Assembly (NCBI GenBank): GCA_025451845.1
Contig: JANWJS010000004.1
Coordinates: forward strand, 1 to 64,000
Source of the DNA: Steroidobacteraceae bacterium
GTDB lineage: Bacteria > Pseudomonadota > Gammaproteobacteria > Steroidobacterales > Steroidobacteraceae
Reading direction: 5' to 3'
DNA: 64,000 nucleotides
Shown here: in pieces, positions 32,288 to 41,289 of the stretch
Numbering within the stretch: the first letter of the stretch is position 1
Layout: each line of letters opens with the position of its first letter
Notes under the pieces: generated by a model
Told to the model about the DNA's origin: nothing
The model's input: only the letters and a program-made list of their open reading frames with translations
The model's database searches: none
Translations under genes and position numbers: made by a program

Positions 32288-32989
32288 GTGAATGCCACAA
32301 AACTGGTAGGAAAGAAGGCGCTATCGGTCATCCACTACGAGCTGATCGCAGGTCTCATCCATACTGGAAGTTGTCCAGACAGGTCGGAGCTGTCGACACG
32401 TCTCAACCTGTCTGTCGCCGAGGTTGAGGGAGTTCTCTCCGCCCTGGCTGAACTCCGCGGGGTTGTTTTGCATCCTCATGCGTGCGAGCCGTGGATCGTT
32501 CACCCTTTCTCGACGACTCCGACCTCGCACTGGGTTGAAGGTACCTCCCTGAGTTGGTGGGCTCCGTGCATCTGGTGTGCTTTTGGAATAAGCACCCTCG
32601 TGGGAGGGCAGACCCGGATACACACCCGCATGGGGGGCGAGGCAGAGCCATTGGTCATCCACGTTGTCAATGGCCATCCGGTCGGTCTGGAGGACGTGCT
32701 GGTGCATTTTGCAATTCCTCCGGTGCGCGCCTGGGACAATGTCCACCAGCATTGCTCGATGGTTCTTCCGTTTCATTCGCACGAGGGCATAGTCAGCTGG
32801 TGTGAGCGGCACAAGTTGCCAAGGGGAGAACAAGTGCCCCTCACTCAAGTCGCCAAGTTGGCTCAGGCCTGGTATGGCGGGCACGGTGATGTGAACTGGC
32901 ACAAGTGGACCTCAGATGAGGCAAGGCAAATCTTCCAGCGGTCGGGGCTTGTGTCAGCGTTTTGGAGCCTTGGAACGGGTGTGTTCTGA
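32288..32989 (+). CDS. Alkylmercury lyase (MerB)-family protein
   Basis: A 233-residue protein from GTG with GGAGG eight bases upstream. Residues 15-65 form a winged-helix-like domain (HYELIAGLIHTGSCPDRSEL); the core reads WWAPCIWCAFGISTLVGG (C94, C97), VVNGHPVGLEDVLVHFAIPP, RAWDNVHQHCSMVL (C156) and WCERHKLPRGEQVPL. This is the organomercurial lyase fold; MerB uses two cysteines and an aspartate to break C-Hg bonds. The cysteines are plausible equivalents, but no merA, merT, merP or merR is nearby, so a different substrate is possible. Confidence 0.75.
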   Translation: MNATKLVGKKALSVIHYELIAGLIHTGSCPDRSELSTRLNLSVAEVEGVLSALAELRGVVLHPHACEPWIVHPFSTTPTSHWVEGTSLSWWAPCIWCAFGISTLVGGQTRIHTRMGGEAEPLVIHVVNGHPVGLEDVLVHFAIPPVRAWDNVHQHCSMVLPFHSHEGIVSWCERHKLPRGEQVPLTQVAKLAQAWYGGHGDVNWHKWTSDEARQIFQRSGLVSAFWSLGTGVF

Positions 32990-33176
32990 TTTATTGCGAT
33001 CTTTCCGATTTGCATTCCTCTGGATAGACCCCTTTCCCTGCACGAGATGACCGGGTGGTTCAGCGCTTCTTAGGTTCCGCTACACTCGAGCGTGGAGACA
33101 GAATATTCGCGCCGGCTCGCTGGGCGTGCCGCATGACAAAAATGGTGTAGAAAGTCCGGTCGACGACCGATCCTGA

Positions 33177-33812
33177 CGTAATTCACATATCGCCCCATCG
33201 CTGGGAACTCGCCAAAGGTCGCGACCGACCTCACCCACGACCCTGATCGCGCATGGCCGGCCGCTTGCGGCGAGTAGCACCGTGGGGTTTACCGGAGATG
33301 AATCGACGCTGTCGGTGATCGACGCGGACAACCTCCCCCCCCTGCTGCACCTGGGCCCGACGGGTGTCCTGGAAGTGCGCGACGCCAACGTAACGCTCGA
33401 TCACGTGTATATCCGAGGCGGCGTGGACGTGTATGGCGGTGGGAATTTCACGCTGACCAACTCGGTGGTCGAGCCGGGCTGGGGCTCCGACCAGGCTCAC
33501 GTTCGATGTGGACGAATCGATGGCGCCACATGCGACATCGAGAACACCACTATTCGGTGGAAGGCCGGCGTGCCGCAGGTCGGCCGGGACTCCGTTGTGA
33601 CGGCTCTCGCCGACGTGTCGCTCACGATCGCAAATGACGATCTTTCGGGTGGTGCGGGCGGGGTCATCGTCGGCAGTACCCAACCATCCGTGGTGAAACA
33701 TAACTACATTCACGACCTCTGGACCTCCACGGACAATTATATCCACCAGGATGCCCCGGTGACGAGAATCCTGGGATGGGTCATGACGGGACGCTCCTCT
33801 CGCTTGCAATGA
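33177..33812 (+). pseudogene. Parallel beta-helix protein, partial
   Basis: The open frame (first start GTG at 33282) reads SVGFTGDEST-like opening, LHLGPTGVLEVRDANVTLDH, VYIRGGVDVYGGGNFTLTNS, GATCDIENTTIRWKAG, ADVSLTIANDDLSGG and VVKHNYIHDLWTSTDNYIHQ, the short Asn-rich rungs of right-handed beta-helix (polysaccharide-binding or lyase-like) proteins. It lacks a signal peptide and stops after DAPVTRILGW, with a likely frameshift near 33,760. A middle piece of a larger secreted protein. Confidence 0.6.
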
Positions 33813-33845
33813 TGCATACCCTACCCTGGTGGCCCTGTTCGACAA

Positions 33846-34393
33846 ATCGCCCTAATCCGCATGCACTGTGAAGTAGAGATACATAGTGCAGCGCGGCGCG
33901 CGGGTTCAGGGCGAGAGTTTTCGTGAATGCCCTATTGAAATTTCGCAGGCAGAGGACAGGAGGCGCTCGGCGAGCAAGTCGCGATGCCGGTTGGCACTCA
34001 TGCGCACCCGGGCAGCATCGCCGGTGAACCCGCGGTCGCGGATTGTCTCACTCAGGCGGCCGGTCCTATGGTCCGCAAGAATCTGTGACAATCACTTTCA
34101 CCGCGCGCAACCGCGAGCGGTTCCCACCGCCGCGCCAGATTCAGAGAGGCTTGATTCAAGTTGCGGAGGCGCTGTCGTAGAGAATTGGCACGTCAGATGA
34201 TCACGCGAGCGCCGAGGGCTGACGCATGCCTTGCGACAGACGCGCAAAAAAAGGGAGGAGGAGGCAGCGCCCGCTCGGGCCGGAAATAGATAGCGGTCCC
34301 TCCATGCAGACGAGCCGCATAAGGCCTCTGGCGCGCTCGGCTTGCTACGATGCTCGCGACTAGCCTTGCATTCGCTCTGGGAAAGGGCTACAA
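33846..34393. other. Stretch without a recognised gene
   Basis: About 550 bases. A minus-strand frame at 33906-34091 reads SQILADHRTGRLSETIRDRG and FTGDAARVRMSANRHRD, protein-like in composition but unrecognised and only 61 residues; it could be a gene end. Nothing else is supported. Confidence 0.4.
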
Positions 34394-34424
34394 CTACGCC
34401 ATGCGTACTACGCACTACGTAGTA
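34394..34424. promoter_or_regulatory. CTACG repeats and palindrome around the padR start codon
   Basis: CTACG occurs three times (34394, 34408, 34415), and TACTACG (34406-34412) faces CGTAGTA (34418-34424) with ACTACGTAGT as a perfect central palindrome. The site surrounds the presumed ATG at 34401, a position that would allow autorepression by the PadR product. Confidence 0.5.
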
Positions 34425-34742
34425 GATTCCTCGAATGAGCGGGGCCTGGGCCACTACTCCGACCCGCCGCTTTTGGTCCTGGCAAGCCTCGCGGGCGGCG
34501 CGAAGCACGGGCATGCCATGATTGAGGATATCGCTGGTCTGTGCGGAACGCGGCTGGGGCCGGGTGCCTTGTACGGGGCCATTACGCGCCTTGAGGCCGA
34601 GGGGTTGATCGAACCCTTACCCCCTGAAGAGCGGCGCCGCCCGTATCGGATCACTGCTGCGGGCGGGCGTGTCTTGCGGGCACGGCTAGCGACGCTGCAG
34701 CAGTTCGTGAAGGCGGGGACGAAGAGGCTGAAATTCGTATGA
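34401..34742 (+). CDS. PadR-family transcriptional regulator
   Basis: A 113-residue PadR protein: PPLLVLASLAGGAKHGHAMI, EDIAGLCGTRLGPGALYGAI TRLEAEGLIEPLP, RRPYRITAAGGRVLRARL. This is the winged-helix with the usual beta-hairpin; the C-terminal dimerisation helix is short. The stop overlaps the start of the next gene (ATGA). The N-terminal 20 residues lie within a DNA palindrome. PadR proteins of this type often sit before small membrane proteins of the YPxxWRxRY class, as here. Confidence 0.88.
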   Translation: MRTTHYVVDSSNERGLGHYSDPPLLVLASLAGGAKHGHAMIEDIAGLCGTRLGPGALYGAITRLEAEGLIEPLPPEERRRPYRITAAGGRVLRARLATLQQFVKAGTKRLKFV

Positions 34743-35230
34743 ATCGCACGCTCGTCCGCTGGCTGTTGCGCGTGTATCCCTCCGCCTGGCGCGAGCGATA
34801 TGGCCAGGAGTTCGAGGACCTCCTGCAAGCCGGTCCGGGCGGTCTGCGTGCGGTCCTCGACGTCCTGCGTTCGGGGCTTCGCGAGCGCTGGTCGCCGCCA
34901 CCACAGGCAGAACTTTCGATGAGTACCTATTCCAGATCCGTCCTCTTGCTCTCAAAGCAACCCAGTGCCTATCTGCCGATGACGATGTCCATCGCGGCGT
35001 TGATCGTAGTCGTCGTCGGCCTGGCAATGTTTGGATTCCCGCCGCCCCACGCTGACGAAGGCGCCACGGCACACACCTGGCAACTGCTCATGCTTTTTCA
35101 AGCGCCGGTGATTGTCTGGTTCCTGCTCAAATGGATCCGGAAAGCACCGCGCCTGGCGTTCAGTATTCTCGGCATCCAGATTGTTCTGGCGCTCGCAGCC
35201 ATGGCGCCGGTGTACATTCTCGGGCTGTGA
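34739..35230 (+). CDS. Membrane protein paired with PadR
   Basis: A 163-residue protein starting MNRTLVRWLLRVYPSAWRER and YGQEFEDLLQAG, a conserved cytoplasmic motif in proteins coupled to PadR regulators, followed by three hydrophobic segments (about 82-100, 115-130 and 140-160). Function unknown. The 4-base overlap indicates translational coupling with padR. Confidence 0.8.
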   Translation: MNRTLVRWLLRVYPSAWRERYGQEFEDLLQAGPGGLRAVLDVLRSGLRERWSPPPQAELSMSTYSRSVLLLSKQPSAYLPMTMSIAALIVVVVGLAMFGFPPPHADEGATAHTWQLLMLFQAPVIVWFLLKWIRKAPRLAFSILGIQIVLALAAMAPVYILGL

Positions 35231-35426
35231 GCCCCGGCGCCCGGCGCCCGGCGCGGCGGGCGATCATGACGGTCGCACCGAGAGCGCCACGGGCAATTCA
35301 TGATTTGGCATCGCCTGGCGCATCTCGGCGGCGCTGCAGACCGCGCGTTTGCGGGCATCGCCGCGCCATCCAGCCTGGACCGGGCCCTCTTGCTCCCCCT
35401 ACGGACCGGGAGCGATACTTTCGCGC

Positions 35427-36062
35427 ATGAAGCTCCTGATCATCGACGATCACCCGTTGATGCGCGAAGGTTTGATTGCGCTCTTGCAGCAGGCCGCTGA
35501 ACGGGTCGAGGTCCTCCAGGCAGCCGGCGGCACCGAGGGACTGGCGCTGGTGGAGCGCCATGACGATCTCGATGCGATTTTCCTGGATCTGGCGATGCCG
35601 GATGGCGGTGGCATGGCGGTGATCCGAGCCCTGGGCGAGCGGCGGCCGGATGTGCCGGTAATCGTGCTCTCCGCGTCCGAAGACCCCGCGGATGTACGCA
35701 GCGCCCTCAGCTTGGGCGCGCTCGGTTATGTGCCGAAGTCGGCCAACCCCATGACCCTGCTATCGGCGCTCCGTCTCGTCCTCTCCGGCAATATCTATGT
35801 GCCGCCTCTGGTGCTGGCGCCGGGGAACACCGAAACGCGTGATGGCCCCGCTTCGCCTGCGAGCGCTGCGCCGCAGCTCACCGAGCGTCAGCTCGAGATC
35901 CTGCAGCAGCTTTGCCGTGGACTTTCCAACAGGGAAATCGGCCGGGAGCTCGATATCGCCGAGAAGACCGTCAAGGCGCATGTGGCGGCAATCTTCAAGG
36001 CGCTCAATGTCGTCAGCCGCACACAAGCCGTGGGCGTCGCCCGCGCGAGCGCGCTGATTTAG
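35427..36062 (+). CDS. NarL/FixJ-type response regulator
   Basis: A 211-residue response regulator. Receiver: KLLIIDDHPLMREGL (D7, D8) and phosphoacceptor D54 in IFLDLAMPDG, T/S and K positions in VLSASEDP and GYVPKSAN. LuxR-type HTH at about 145-205: LTERQLEILQQLCRGLSNRE, IGRELDIAEKTVKAHVAAIF. It converges on the hybrid kinase gene with only 6 bp between the stops, and they likely form one signalling system. Confidence 0.9.
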   Translation: MKLLIIDDHPLMREGLIALLQQAAERVEVLQAAGGTEGLALVERHDDLDAIFLDLAMPDGGGMAVIRALGERRPDVPVIVLSASEDPADVRSALSLGALGYVPKSANPMTLLSALRLVLSGNIYVPPLVLAPGNTETRDGPASPASAAPQLTERQLEILQQLCRGLSNREIGRELDIAEKTVKAHVAAIFKALNVVSRTQAVGVARASALI

Positions 36063-36068
36063 TTCCGT

Positions 36069-37799
36069 CTACGTCTCGATGGGCCAGGTGCGCGTCAGAT
36101 TGACGATGGCGGCGCGCAGCTTGCTGTTGGAAACCGGCTTGTGCAGCAGCAGAAAGCCGCTTTCTTGCGCTTCTTTCAGGCGATCGGGTGCCGTATCGCC
36201 GGTGATCAGCATGCCCGGAATATCCTCGTTGAACTCGGACTGCAGCCGACGAATTGCCGAAATGCCGTCCTCGGCGTCCCGCAAGCGATAGTCGCTGATG
36301 ATGAGATCGGGCGGACTCGGCAGCGTGACCGCTCGATCGATCATCTCGGCTGTCGAGCCCGCCGAGATCACCTGATAGCCCCAGCTCGTGAGCAGGCTTT
36401 GCATGGCTGCTCGAATCGCCAGCTCGTCGTCGACCACGAGAATCGTGCCATGAGCGCCAACACCGTATGCGCTCGTGGCCTCAGGTTCGCTTTCGCCGGA
36501 GTCTGGCGTTGCCGCGATCCGCACGCTCACGGCGAACATCGTGCCCTTGCCCGGCGAGGAGCGCAGCATCAGTGGGATCTCGAGCAGTCCCGTCAACCTC
36601 TTGACGATGGCGAGCCCAAGCCCCAACCCCTTGCTGCGGTCGCGTTCGGGATTGCCGAGCTGATAGAATTCCTGAAATACCTTCTCCTGTTCGTGCGCGG
36701 GAATACCGCGTCCGGTATCCCGGACCTCGACGCTCAACCAATCGCCGCGGCGCCGGCAACAGACCAGCACGCGCCCTTTATCCGTATAGCGTACGGCGTT
36801 GCAGACGAGGTTCCGTAGGATGCGCTCGAGCAGCGTCGGATCGGTGTCAACGCACCGGGAGCATGAGACATGCGACAGGCGGATACCCTTGGCGGCCGCC
36901 TCTTCGGCATGGTCGCCGCAAATACGCGCGAGCATCGGCGCGATCGGACAAGGCTGCCGATGCGTGTGGATGACGCCTGCATCGAGCCGTGAGATGTCCA
37001 ACAGCGAAGTGAAGAGCCCGTCCATTGCGGCGATGGAGTGGTCGATGTGTTCGACCAGCCGGCGCGCATCCTCGTCCATCGGTCGCGCCCGCAGCGCACC
37101 TACGAACATTCCAAGGGCATGCACCGGTTGCCGCAGATCATGGCTGGCTGAGGCGAGAAAGCGCGACTTGGCGATGTTGGCGTCTTCTGCCGCATCCTTC
37201 TGACGCCGCAGATCGGCGACCAGATCGAGGTTCTCAAAGCGCAGTCGCAGCGATTCGAGGATGGTTGCATTGTACTGGCGCGCCAGCGACATGATGGCGG
37301 CGATCCACAACGACATGAATAACGCCAAGGCGTAGTGCAGGAGATTGCCCTGGCCCAGCATCCACAGCATCGGCGGCGCCAGCATGGGAACAAAGTTGAG
37401 GCAGTAGAGCTCCAGCCGGGCGCCGAACGCGGCCATGGCGCCGGCGGCCATGGAAAGTACCACCAGGAGCACCAGGAACTGCACATCGAGCCGCGCCGCC
37501 TGCAGCAGGAAGATGGCGCCGCCGCCCCAACTCAATCCGCCCGCAAAGACACTTGCGGCCATCAAATAGAACCAGCGAGGCGCGGCGCGCGTCGCGGGTG
37601 TCGCATGTCGGTAACGGTAAACGAGAGCGAGGCGGGCCACGGAGCTCGCAACGACCGCCGTGACGAAGAGGCCCGCGGCCCAGGCGTCCGTGCTGTGGAG
37701 ATACAGGAGGATTAGCGCGAGGGCCGGAGCCGTCAGCAGGCTCCCGACTGTCCCGGGTACGGCGCCGCGATAAACCGCCGTCAGGAGTTCGCGATTCAT
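36069..37799 (-). CDS. Hybrid sensor histidine kinase with C-terminal receiver
   Basis: A 576-residue protein from the ATG at 37799. About six membrane segments occupy residues 15-175, followed by a coiled region, the HisKA box FLASASHDLRQPVHALGMFV (H near 220), HATPase motifs NLVCNAVRYTDKG (N box), DTGRGIPAHE (G1) and GLGLGLAIVKRL (G2), and a receiver domain ILVVDDELAIRAAM with LIISDYRLRDAEDG. The receiver may return phosphate to an HPt protein or tune the kinase. Convergent partner: the LuxR-type regulator. The signal sensed by the membrane part is unknown. Confidence 0.9.
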   Translation of the reverse strand: MNRELLTAVYRGAVPGTVGSLLTAPALALILLYLHSTDAWAAGLFVTAVVASSVARLALVYRYRHATPATRAAPRWFYLMAASVFAGGLSWGGGAIFLLQAARLDVQFLVLLVVLSMAAGAMAAFGARLELYCLNFVPMLAPPMLWMLGQGNLLHYALALFMSLWIAAIMSLARQYNATILESLRLRFENLDLVADLRRQKDAAEDANIAKSRFLASASHDLRQPVHALGMFVGALRARPMDEDARRLVEHIDHSIAAMDGLFTSLLDISRLDAGVIHTHRQPCPIAPMLARICGDHAEEAAAKGIRLSHVSCSRCVDTDPTLLERILRNLVCNAVRYTDKGRVLVCCRRRGDWLSVEVRDTGRGIPAHEQEKVFQEFYQLGNPERDRSKGLGLGLAIVKRLTGLLEIPLMLRSSPGKGTMFAVSVRIAATPDSGESEPEATSAYGVGAHGTILVVDDELAIRAAMQSLLTSWGYQVISAGSTAEMIDRAVTLPSPPDLIISDYRLRDAEDGISAIRRLQSEFNEDIPGMLITGDTAPDRLKEAQESGFLLLHKPVSNSKLRAAIVNLTRTWPIET

Positions 37800-38084
37800 C
37801 GCGTGCGCCTTATCCGCCGCGATGACCGGGGCTGCCGATGCCGACGACGGTACAGCCATCAGCAATGCGGAGGGAAGTTGGTGGGCGCGAGCATGGCGCA
37901 CTTTAGCGCGAACCCAAATCGAGCGCGAGCACGAGCGGGGCCCGTGTTCGGGCCGCCGCTCGAGGTTACTCGGCATTTCCTCCGAGGGAGTCCGATCGGA
38001 CTCGCATCGTCGGTACCCGATAAGCAAACGGGTCCGCGAAGTGACCGCCTCGCGAGCCCGTTTCGTCCCAGACCGACGCGGAGA

Positions 38085-39410
38085 TCAGACTTTGCGACGG
38101 CGCCGCGCGAGAGCGAGCGCGGCGAGACCGATGCCCGCCAGCGCGAGTGTCCCCGGCTCCGGTGCCGTCGGGACGACGTTTACGTCGAAGGACCGGCCAT
38201 CGACGGTCGAGAATCCCCCGATCAGAAAGGAGTCCTGGTAGAGATTGATTTCAGGCGTCGTCCAACTTTGGTCATACGAGTACGCCGGACCGATGCTGCC
38301 CACGCCAGAGATGCCGGCGCTCAGCAGCGAGACGTCGAAACCGGGCTTGAGATCCAGCCCGGTATCGTTGGTCAAAACCGCGCTCATCACGTACCTGGGG
38401 TCGACCTGAAGTTCCCCTTGAAAGCCTGTGGGAACCTCAATCGCGCCACATCCCGCCGCGCTACAGAAATCGTTCTGCCCGGTGAGGGGGACGTAGAGGT
38501 CCGCAGACACGGTGGGGTCGAGACTGAAGCTCTGATCGAGGAGCCCATCGAGCGACACCGAGACATCTCCGAGGCTCCAGCTTATCGGCCCCTTGCTGCC
38601 GCTGAGCTGTATGCCTAGCGCAGAGGCGAGCGCCTGATCGGCATCAAAGCTCAGCGACGCGACGTCCGAGCTGACTCCGGTCGACACGCGGCCACCGGGT
38701 CCACCGGTCGCATTCGGGGTGTTCTGCGGCCCTTGCGCCGAGTAGTTGAGGCCGTCGACCGAACCCGATAGCCCCTGCACGGTTTGACCCAGCACTTGGA
38801 TCGCGCCGTTGTTACCCTGGTTGATCGATAGCAGTGAGAGCGAGCCGCTCCCGTTGAGTATGATGCCGGAGGTGCCCGTGCAGCCGCCGCCGCAGATCTG
38901 AACGGAACCGCTTGCATTGAGGCTCGCCAGGAGATTCACCGAGGCTTGTGCGGTCGGCGCAAAGACCTGCAACTGACTCGAGCCGAGGCCGATGTTGAGT
39001 GTCGGAGTGAACGACGTGTTCTTCGAGCTATTGAGTTGATTCGGAGCGTTGATCGTCGAGCTGAAGGGTACCGACGCATTCACCGAGCCACTGTCGAGGC
39101 TCGCGCTCACCTGTAGACCGAGACTTCCCGAGAGGCTGAGGCTCGCCTCGGCACCCCAGTACGTATCGGGGACCACCGGTACACCGCAGCCGACGCACGT
39201 TATGCCGCCGATGCTCGGACTTGCGCTGAAGCTCGGGCCGAGCACCGGTGAAGTGTAGTTCAGCACTGTGGCGGAGCCGGTGTTCCACTCGCTCTGATTC
39301 GCGGTGGTGAAGGTACCCGTTGTGGTATGGGTGTCAGCGTACGCTGGCAGTGCGGCCACGCAGCCGAGCAGGGCGCTACTCAGCAGCAGATTCTTGTTCC
39401 TCAGCCTCAT
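38085..39410 (-). CDS. PEP-CTERM sorted secreted protein
   Basis: A 441-residue Ser/Gly/Asn-rich protein with signal peptide (RNKNLLLSSALLGCVAALPA, cleavage near AYA) and a C-terminal sorting signal: APEPGTLALAGIGLAALALA plus RRRRKV. PEP-CTERM proteins are cleaved and anchored by exosortase, usually in exopolysaccharide-linked surface layers. The middle reads as repeated beta-strands (GVSSDVASLSFDADQA, SGSVDGLNYSAQG). No exosortase gene is in the window. AGGGGAA precedes the ATG. Confidence 0.9.
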   Translation of the reverse strand: MRLRNKNLLLSSALLGCVAALPAYADTHTTTGTFTTANQSEWNTGSATVLNYTSPVLGPSFSASPSIGGITCVGCGVPVVPDTYWGAEASLSLSGSLGLQVSASLDSGSVNASVPFSSTINAPNQLNSSKNTSFTPTLNIGLGSSQLQVFAPTAQASVNLLASLNASGSVQICGGGCTGTSGIILNGSGSLSLLSINQGNNGAIQVLGQTVQGLSGSVDGLNYSAQGPQNTPNATGGPGGRVSTGVSSDVASLSFDADQALASALGIQLSGSKGPISWSLGDVSVSLDGLLDQSFSLDPTVSADLYVPLTGQNDFCSAAGCGAIEVPTGFQGELQVDPRYVMSAVLTNDTGLDLKPGFDVSLLSAGISGVGSIGPAYSYDQSWTTPEINLYQDSFLIGGFSTVDGRSFDVNVVPTAPEPGTLALAGIGLAALALARRRRKV

Positions 39411-39645
39411 GGCGTTCCCCTATTGTTTTTGCGACCCCACGCTATTTCTAAAGTCGGCAAGCAGCCGGTAGCCGCGCTGCCTGTGCTTCTTCTCGCCTCG
39501 GCCGTTGGAGTTTTGTGGCCGTCAGGAGGGAGTCTACCTTAAGCTTGGGAGCCCGTAAATTGGACCAAAGCCCTAAGACTGGTCTTAGGACCTCCAGTTG
39601 AGCGCGGCGTCTGCAGCGAGGGGCTCAATAATGAAACCGCAAGAT

Positions 39646-39673
39646 AACCATTTAGTAACGTAACTTAATGGTT
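39646..39673. promoter_or_regulatory. 28-bp near-palindrome over the arsR-like start codon
   Basis: AACCATTTAGTAAC and GTAACTTAATGGTT are reverse complements at 12 of 14 positions. The right arm includes the ATG at 39668-39670. ArsR repressors commonly bind such sites over their own promoter, so the downstream regulator gene probably controlled itself. Confidence 0.6.
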
Positions 39674-39998
39674 ACTGATGCGAAGCTGCACAGTCAGGTG
39701 GTTTTCCGCAGCGTTGCCGATCCGACGCGGCGCCAGATCCTGGGCTCGCTGCGGCAGCGGCCTCACACCGTCGGAGAGCTCGCCGGCAATTTTTGAGACC
39801 AGTCGTCCGGCAATCTCCAAGCATCTGAGGCTGCTCAGACTTGCCGGTCTCATGATCGCCCATCAGCGCGGAACCGCAAGTGTTTGTCAGTTCAATGCCC
39901 GGCCGCTGCGTGCCGTGAACGATTGGTTGGGAGACTACCGAGCCTTCTGGCAGGGCACACTGCGGGATCTCAAGACGCACATCGAGGAGGAGCGATAA
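39668..39998 (+). pseudogene. ArsR-family regulator, frameshifted at a T-run
   Basis: From ATG at 39668: VTDAKLHSQVVFRSVADPTR RQILGSLRQRPHTVGELAGN F and then TGA; in the next frame ETSRPAISKHLRLLRLAGLM, IAHQRGTASVCQFNARPLRA and VNDWLGDYRAFWQGTL. The two halves make a complete 109-residue ArsR regulator if one T is removed from the TTTTT at about 39,791-39,795. The run of identical bases suggests slippage: mutation, phase variation, transcriptional slippage or sequencing error. No toxic-metal gene follows. Confidence 0.8.
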
Positions 39999-40086
39999 AC
40001 CATTCCGTCGTAGCCGGCACGATCGTGGGTGGCGGGATCACGGCGCAGGAATAATTGCTAAGCTAGGACGGACTCCTTCCGAGGGA

Positions 40087-41268
40087 ATGCGCGTGACTGG
40101 AAAGACAGGCAGACCGCCCAGCGTCGGATCCTCGCGGATGGCCGGCGTCGACGTACTCCGCGGCCTGAGCGTGCTCCTGGTACTGCTGAACCATATCAAG
40201 CTGCGCTTCCTGCTGAACGATTTGCCGGTGTCCGATGCCCTGCCTGCACGGATGGAGCAGGTGCTCTTCTGGTCGGGGCACTACGCTGTCGTGATTTTCT
40301 TCGTGATCTCCGGGTTTCTGATCACGAGCCTGTCGCTGCGCCGGTGGGGCGGCCTGGCCTCCGTCAATATCGGCAGCTTCTATCGCATGCGCTTCGCGCG
40401 GATCGCGCCCTGCCTGCTGCTACTCCTGCCCGTTCTGTGCGCGCTGCATCTCGCCGGCGCGTCCGATTTCGTCATTCGACCGGAGCGCGTGTCCCTCGGG
40501 CGCGCGCTGGCGGCCGCTCTCACCTTCCATGTGAATTGGCTCGAGGGGCATCACGGCTATCTTCCGGGAGGATGGGACGTACTGTGGTCCCTGTCCGTGG
40601 AGGAGACCTTTTACCTCGTGTTTCCGCTTGCGGCCGTGCTGTTGCGCAGCGAGCGGCTGTTTCTGCTGGTCCTGGGAAGTTTGGTGATCATTGGGCCGTG
40701 CTACCGCGCCATGCTGGGTGACGTGGACCCGCTCTGGGGCTACGCCTACCTGTCGTGTAGCGACGCGATCGCGTTCGGCTGTATAGCCGCGCTGCTGACG
40801 CATCGCCGTCTGCTCGGACCGCGCGCTCTGCGACTCGCGCTGGCAGCCGGCTGCCTGCTGAGCCTGCTGACGATCGTGCTGAACGACGAGAGTGCGCGCA
40901 CCGGCATTGCGCGATTCGGGCTCAATCTCACCGCTCTGGAGCTGGGAATTGCTCTGATGGTCGTTGCATTCGGTAGCGGCGTGGGGAATGTGGCAATGGC
41001 CAAAGGCACATCCTGGCTGCGGTTGACCGGGCGCTGCAGCTACGAGATCTACCTGTTCCACATGCTCGCGGTCCTCGGGCTGATGGCTGTCATCAGGCAC
41101 ATGCATCCCGCGGCCAGGACGTTCCCCCTCTGGTATGCCGCCATGCTGGGTGGGAGCATTCTGCTCGGCTATCTGATTGCCCAGAGCTACTCGGAGCCGC
41201 TCAACCGCAGAATCAGGGCAGCGTCAGGCTCGTCTTTCGTGACGGTGGAGCGGGCGACTCCCGGCTGA
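40087..41268 (+). CDS. Acyltransferase 3 (OafA/YrhL-type) membrane protein
   Basis: A 393-residue membrane protein of the acyltransferase-3 family with ten or so transmembrane segments. Typical motifs: GVDVLRGLSVLLVLLNHI (catalytic His), VVIFFVISGFLITS, SFYRMRFARIAPCL and GGWDVLWSLSVEETFYLVFP. Such proteins O-acylate cell-surface glycans or lipids. The ribosome site GAGGG is very close to the ATG at 40087; a GTG at 40093 or the ATG near 40138 could be used. Confidence 0.87.
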   Translation: MRVTGKTGRPPSVGSSRMAGVDVLRGLSVLLVLLNHIKLRFLLNDLPVSDALPARMEQVLFWSGHYAVVIFFVISGFLITSLSLRRWGGLASVNIGSFYRMRFARIAPCLLLLLPVLCALHLAGASDFVIRPERVSLGRALAAALTFHVNWLEGHHGYLPGGWDVLWSLSVEETFYLVFPLAAVLLRSERLFLLVLGSLVIIGPCYRAMLGDVDPLWGYAYLSCSDAIAFGCIAALLTHRRLLGPRALRLALAAGCLLSLLTIVLNDESARTGIARFGLNLTALELGIALMVVAFGSGVGNVAMAKGTSWLRLTGRCSYEIYLFHMLAVLGLMAVIRHMHPAARTFPLWYAAMLGGSILLGYLIAQSYSEPLNRRIRAASGSSFVTVERATPG

Positions 41269-41289
41269 GTGCCTGAATGGCTCCGAGCG

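Noticed and set aside
37803-38618. 271-codon + strand open frame between the kinase and PEP-CTERM genes
   Set aside because: Mostly overlaps the PEP-CTERM gene on the other strand and shows no domain.
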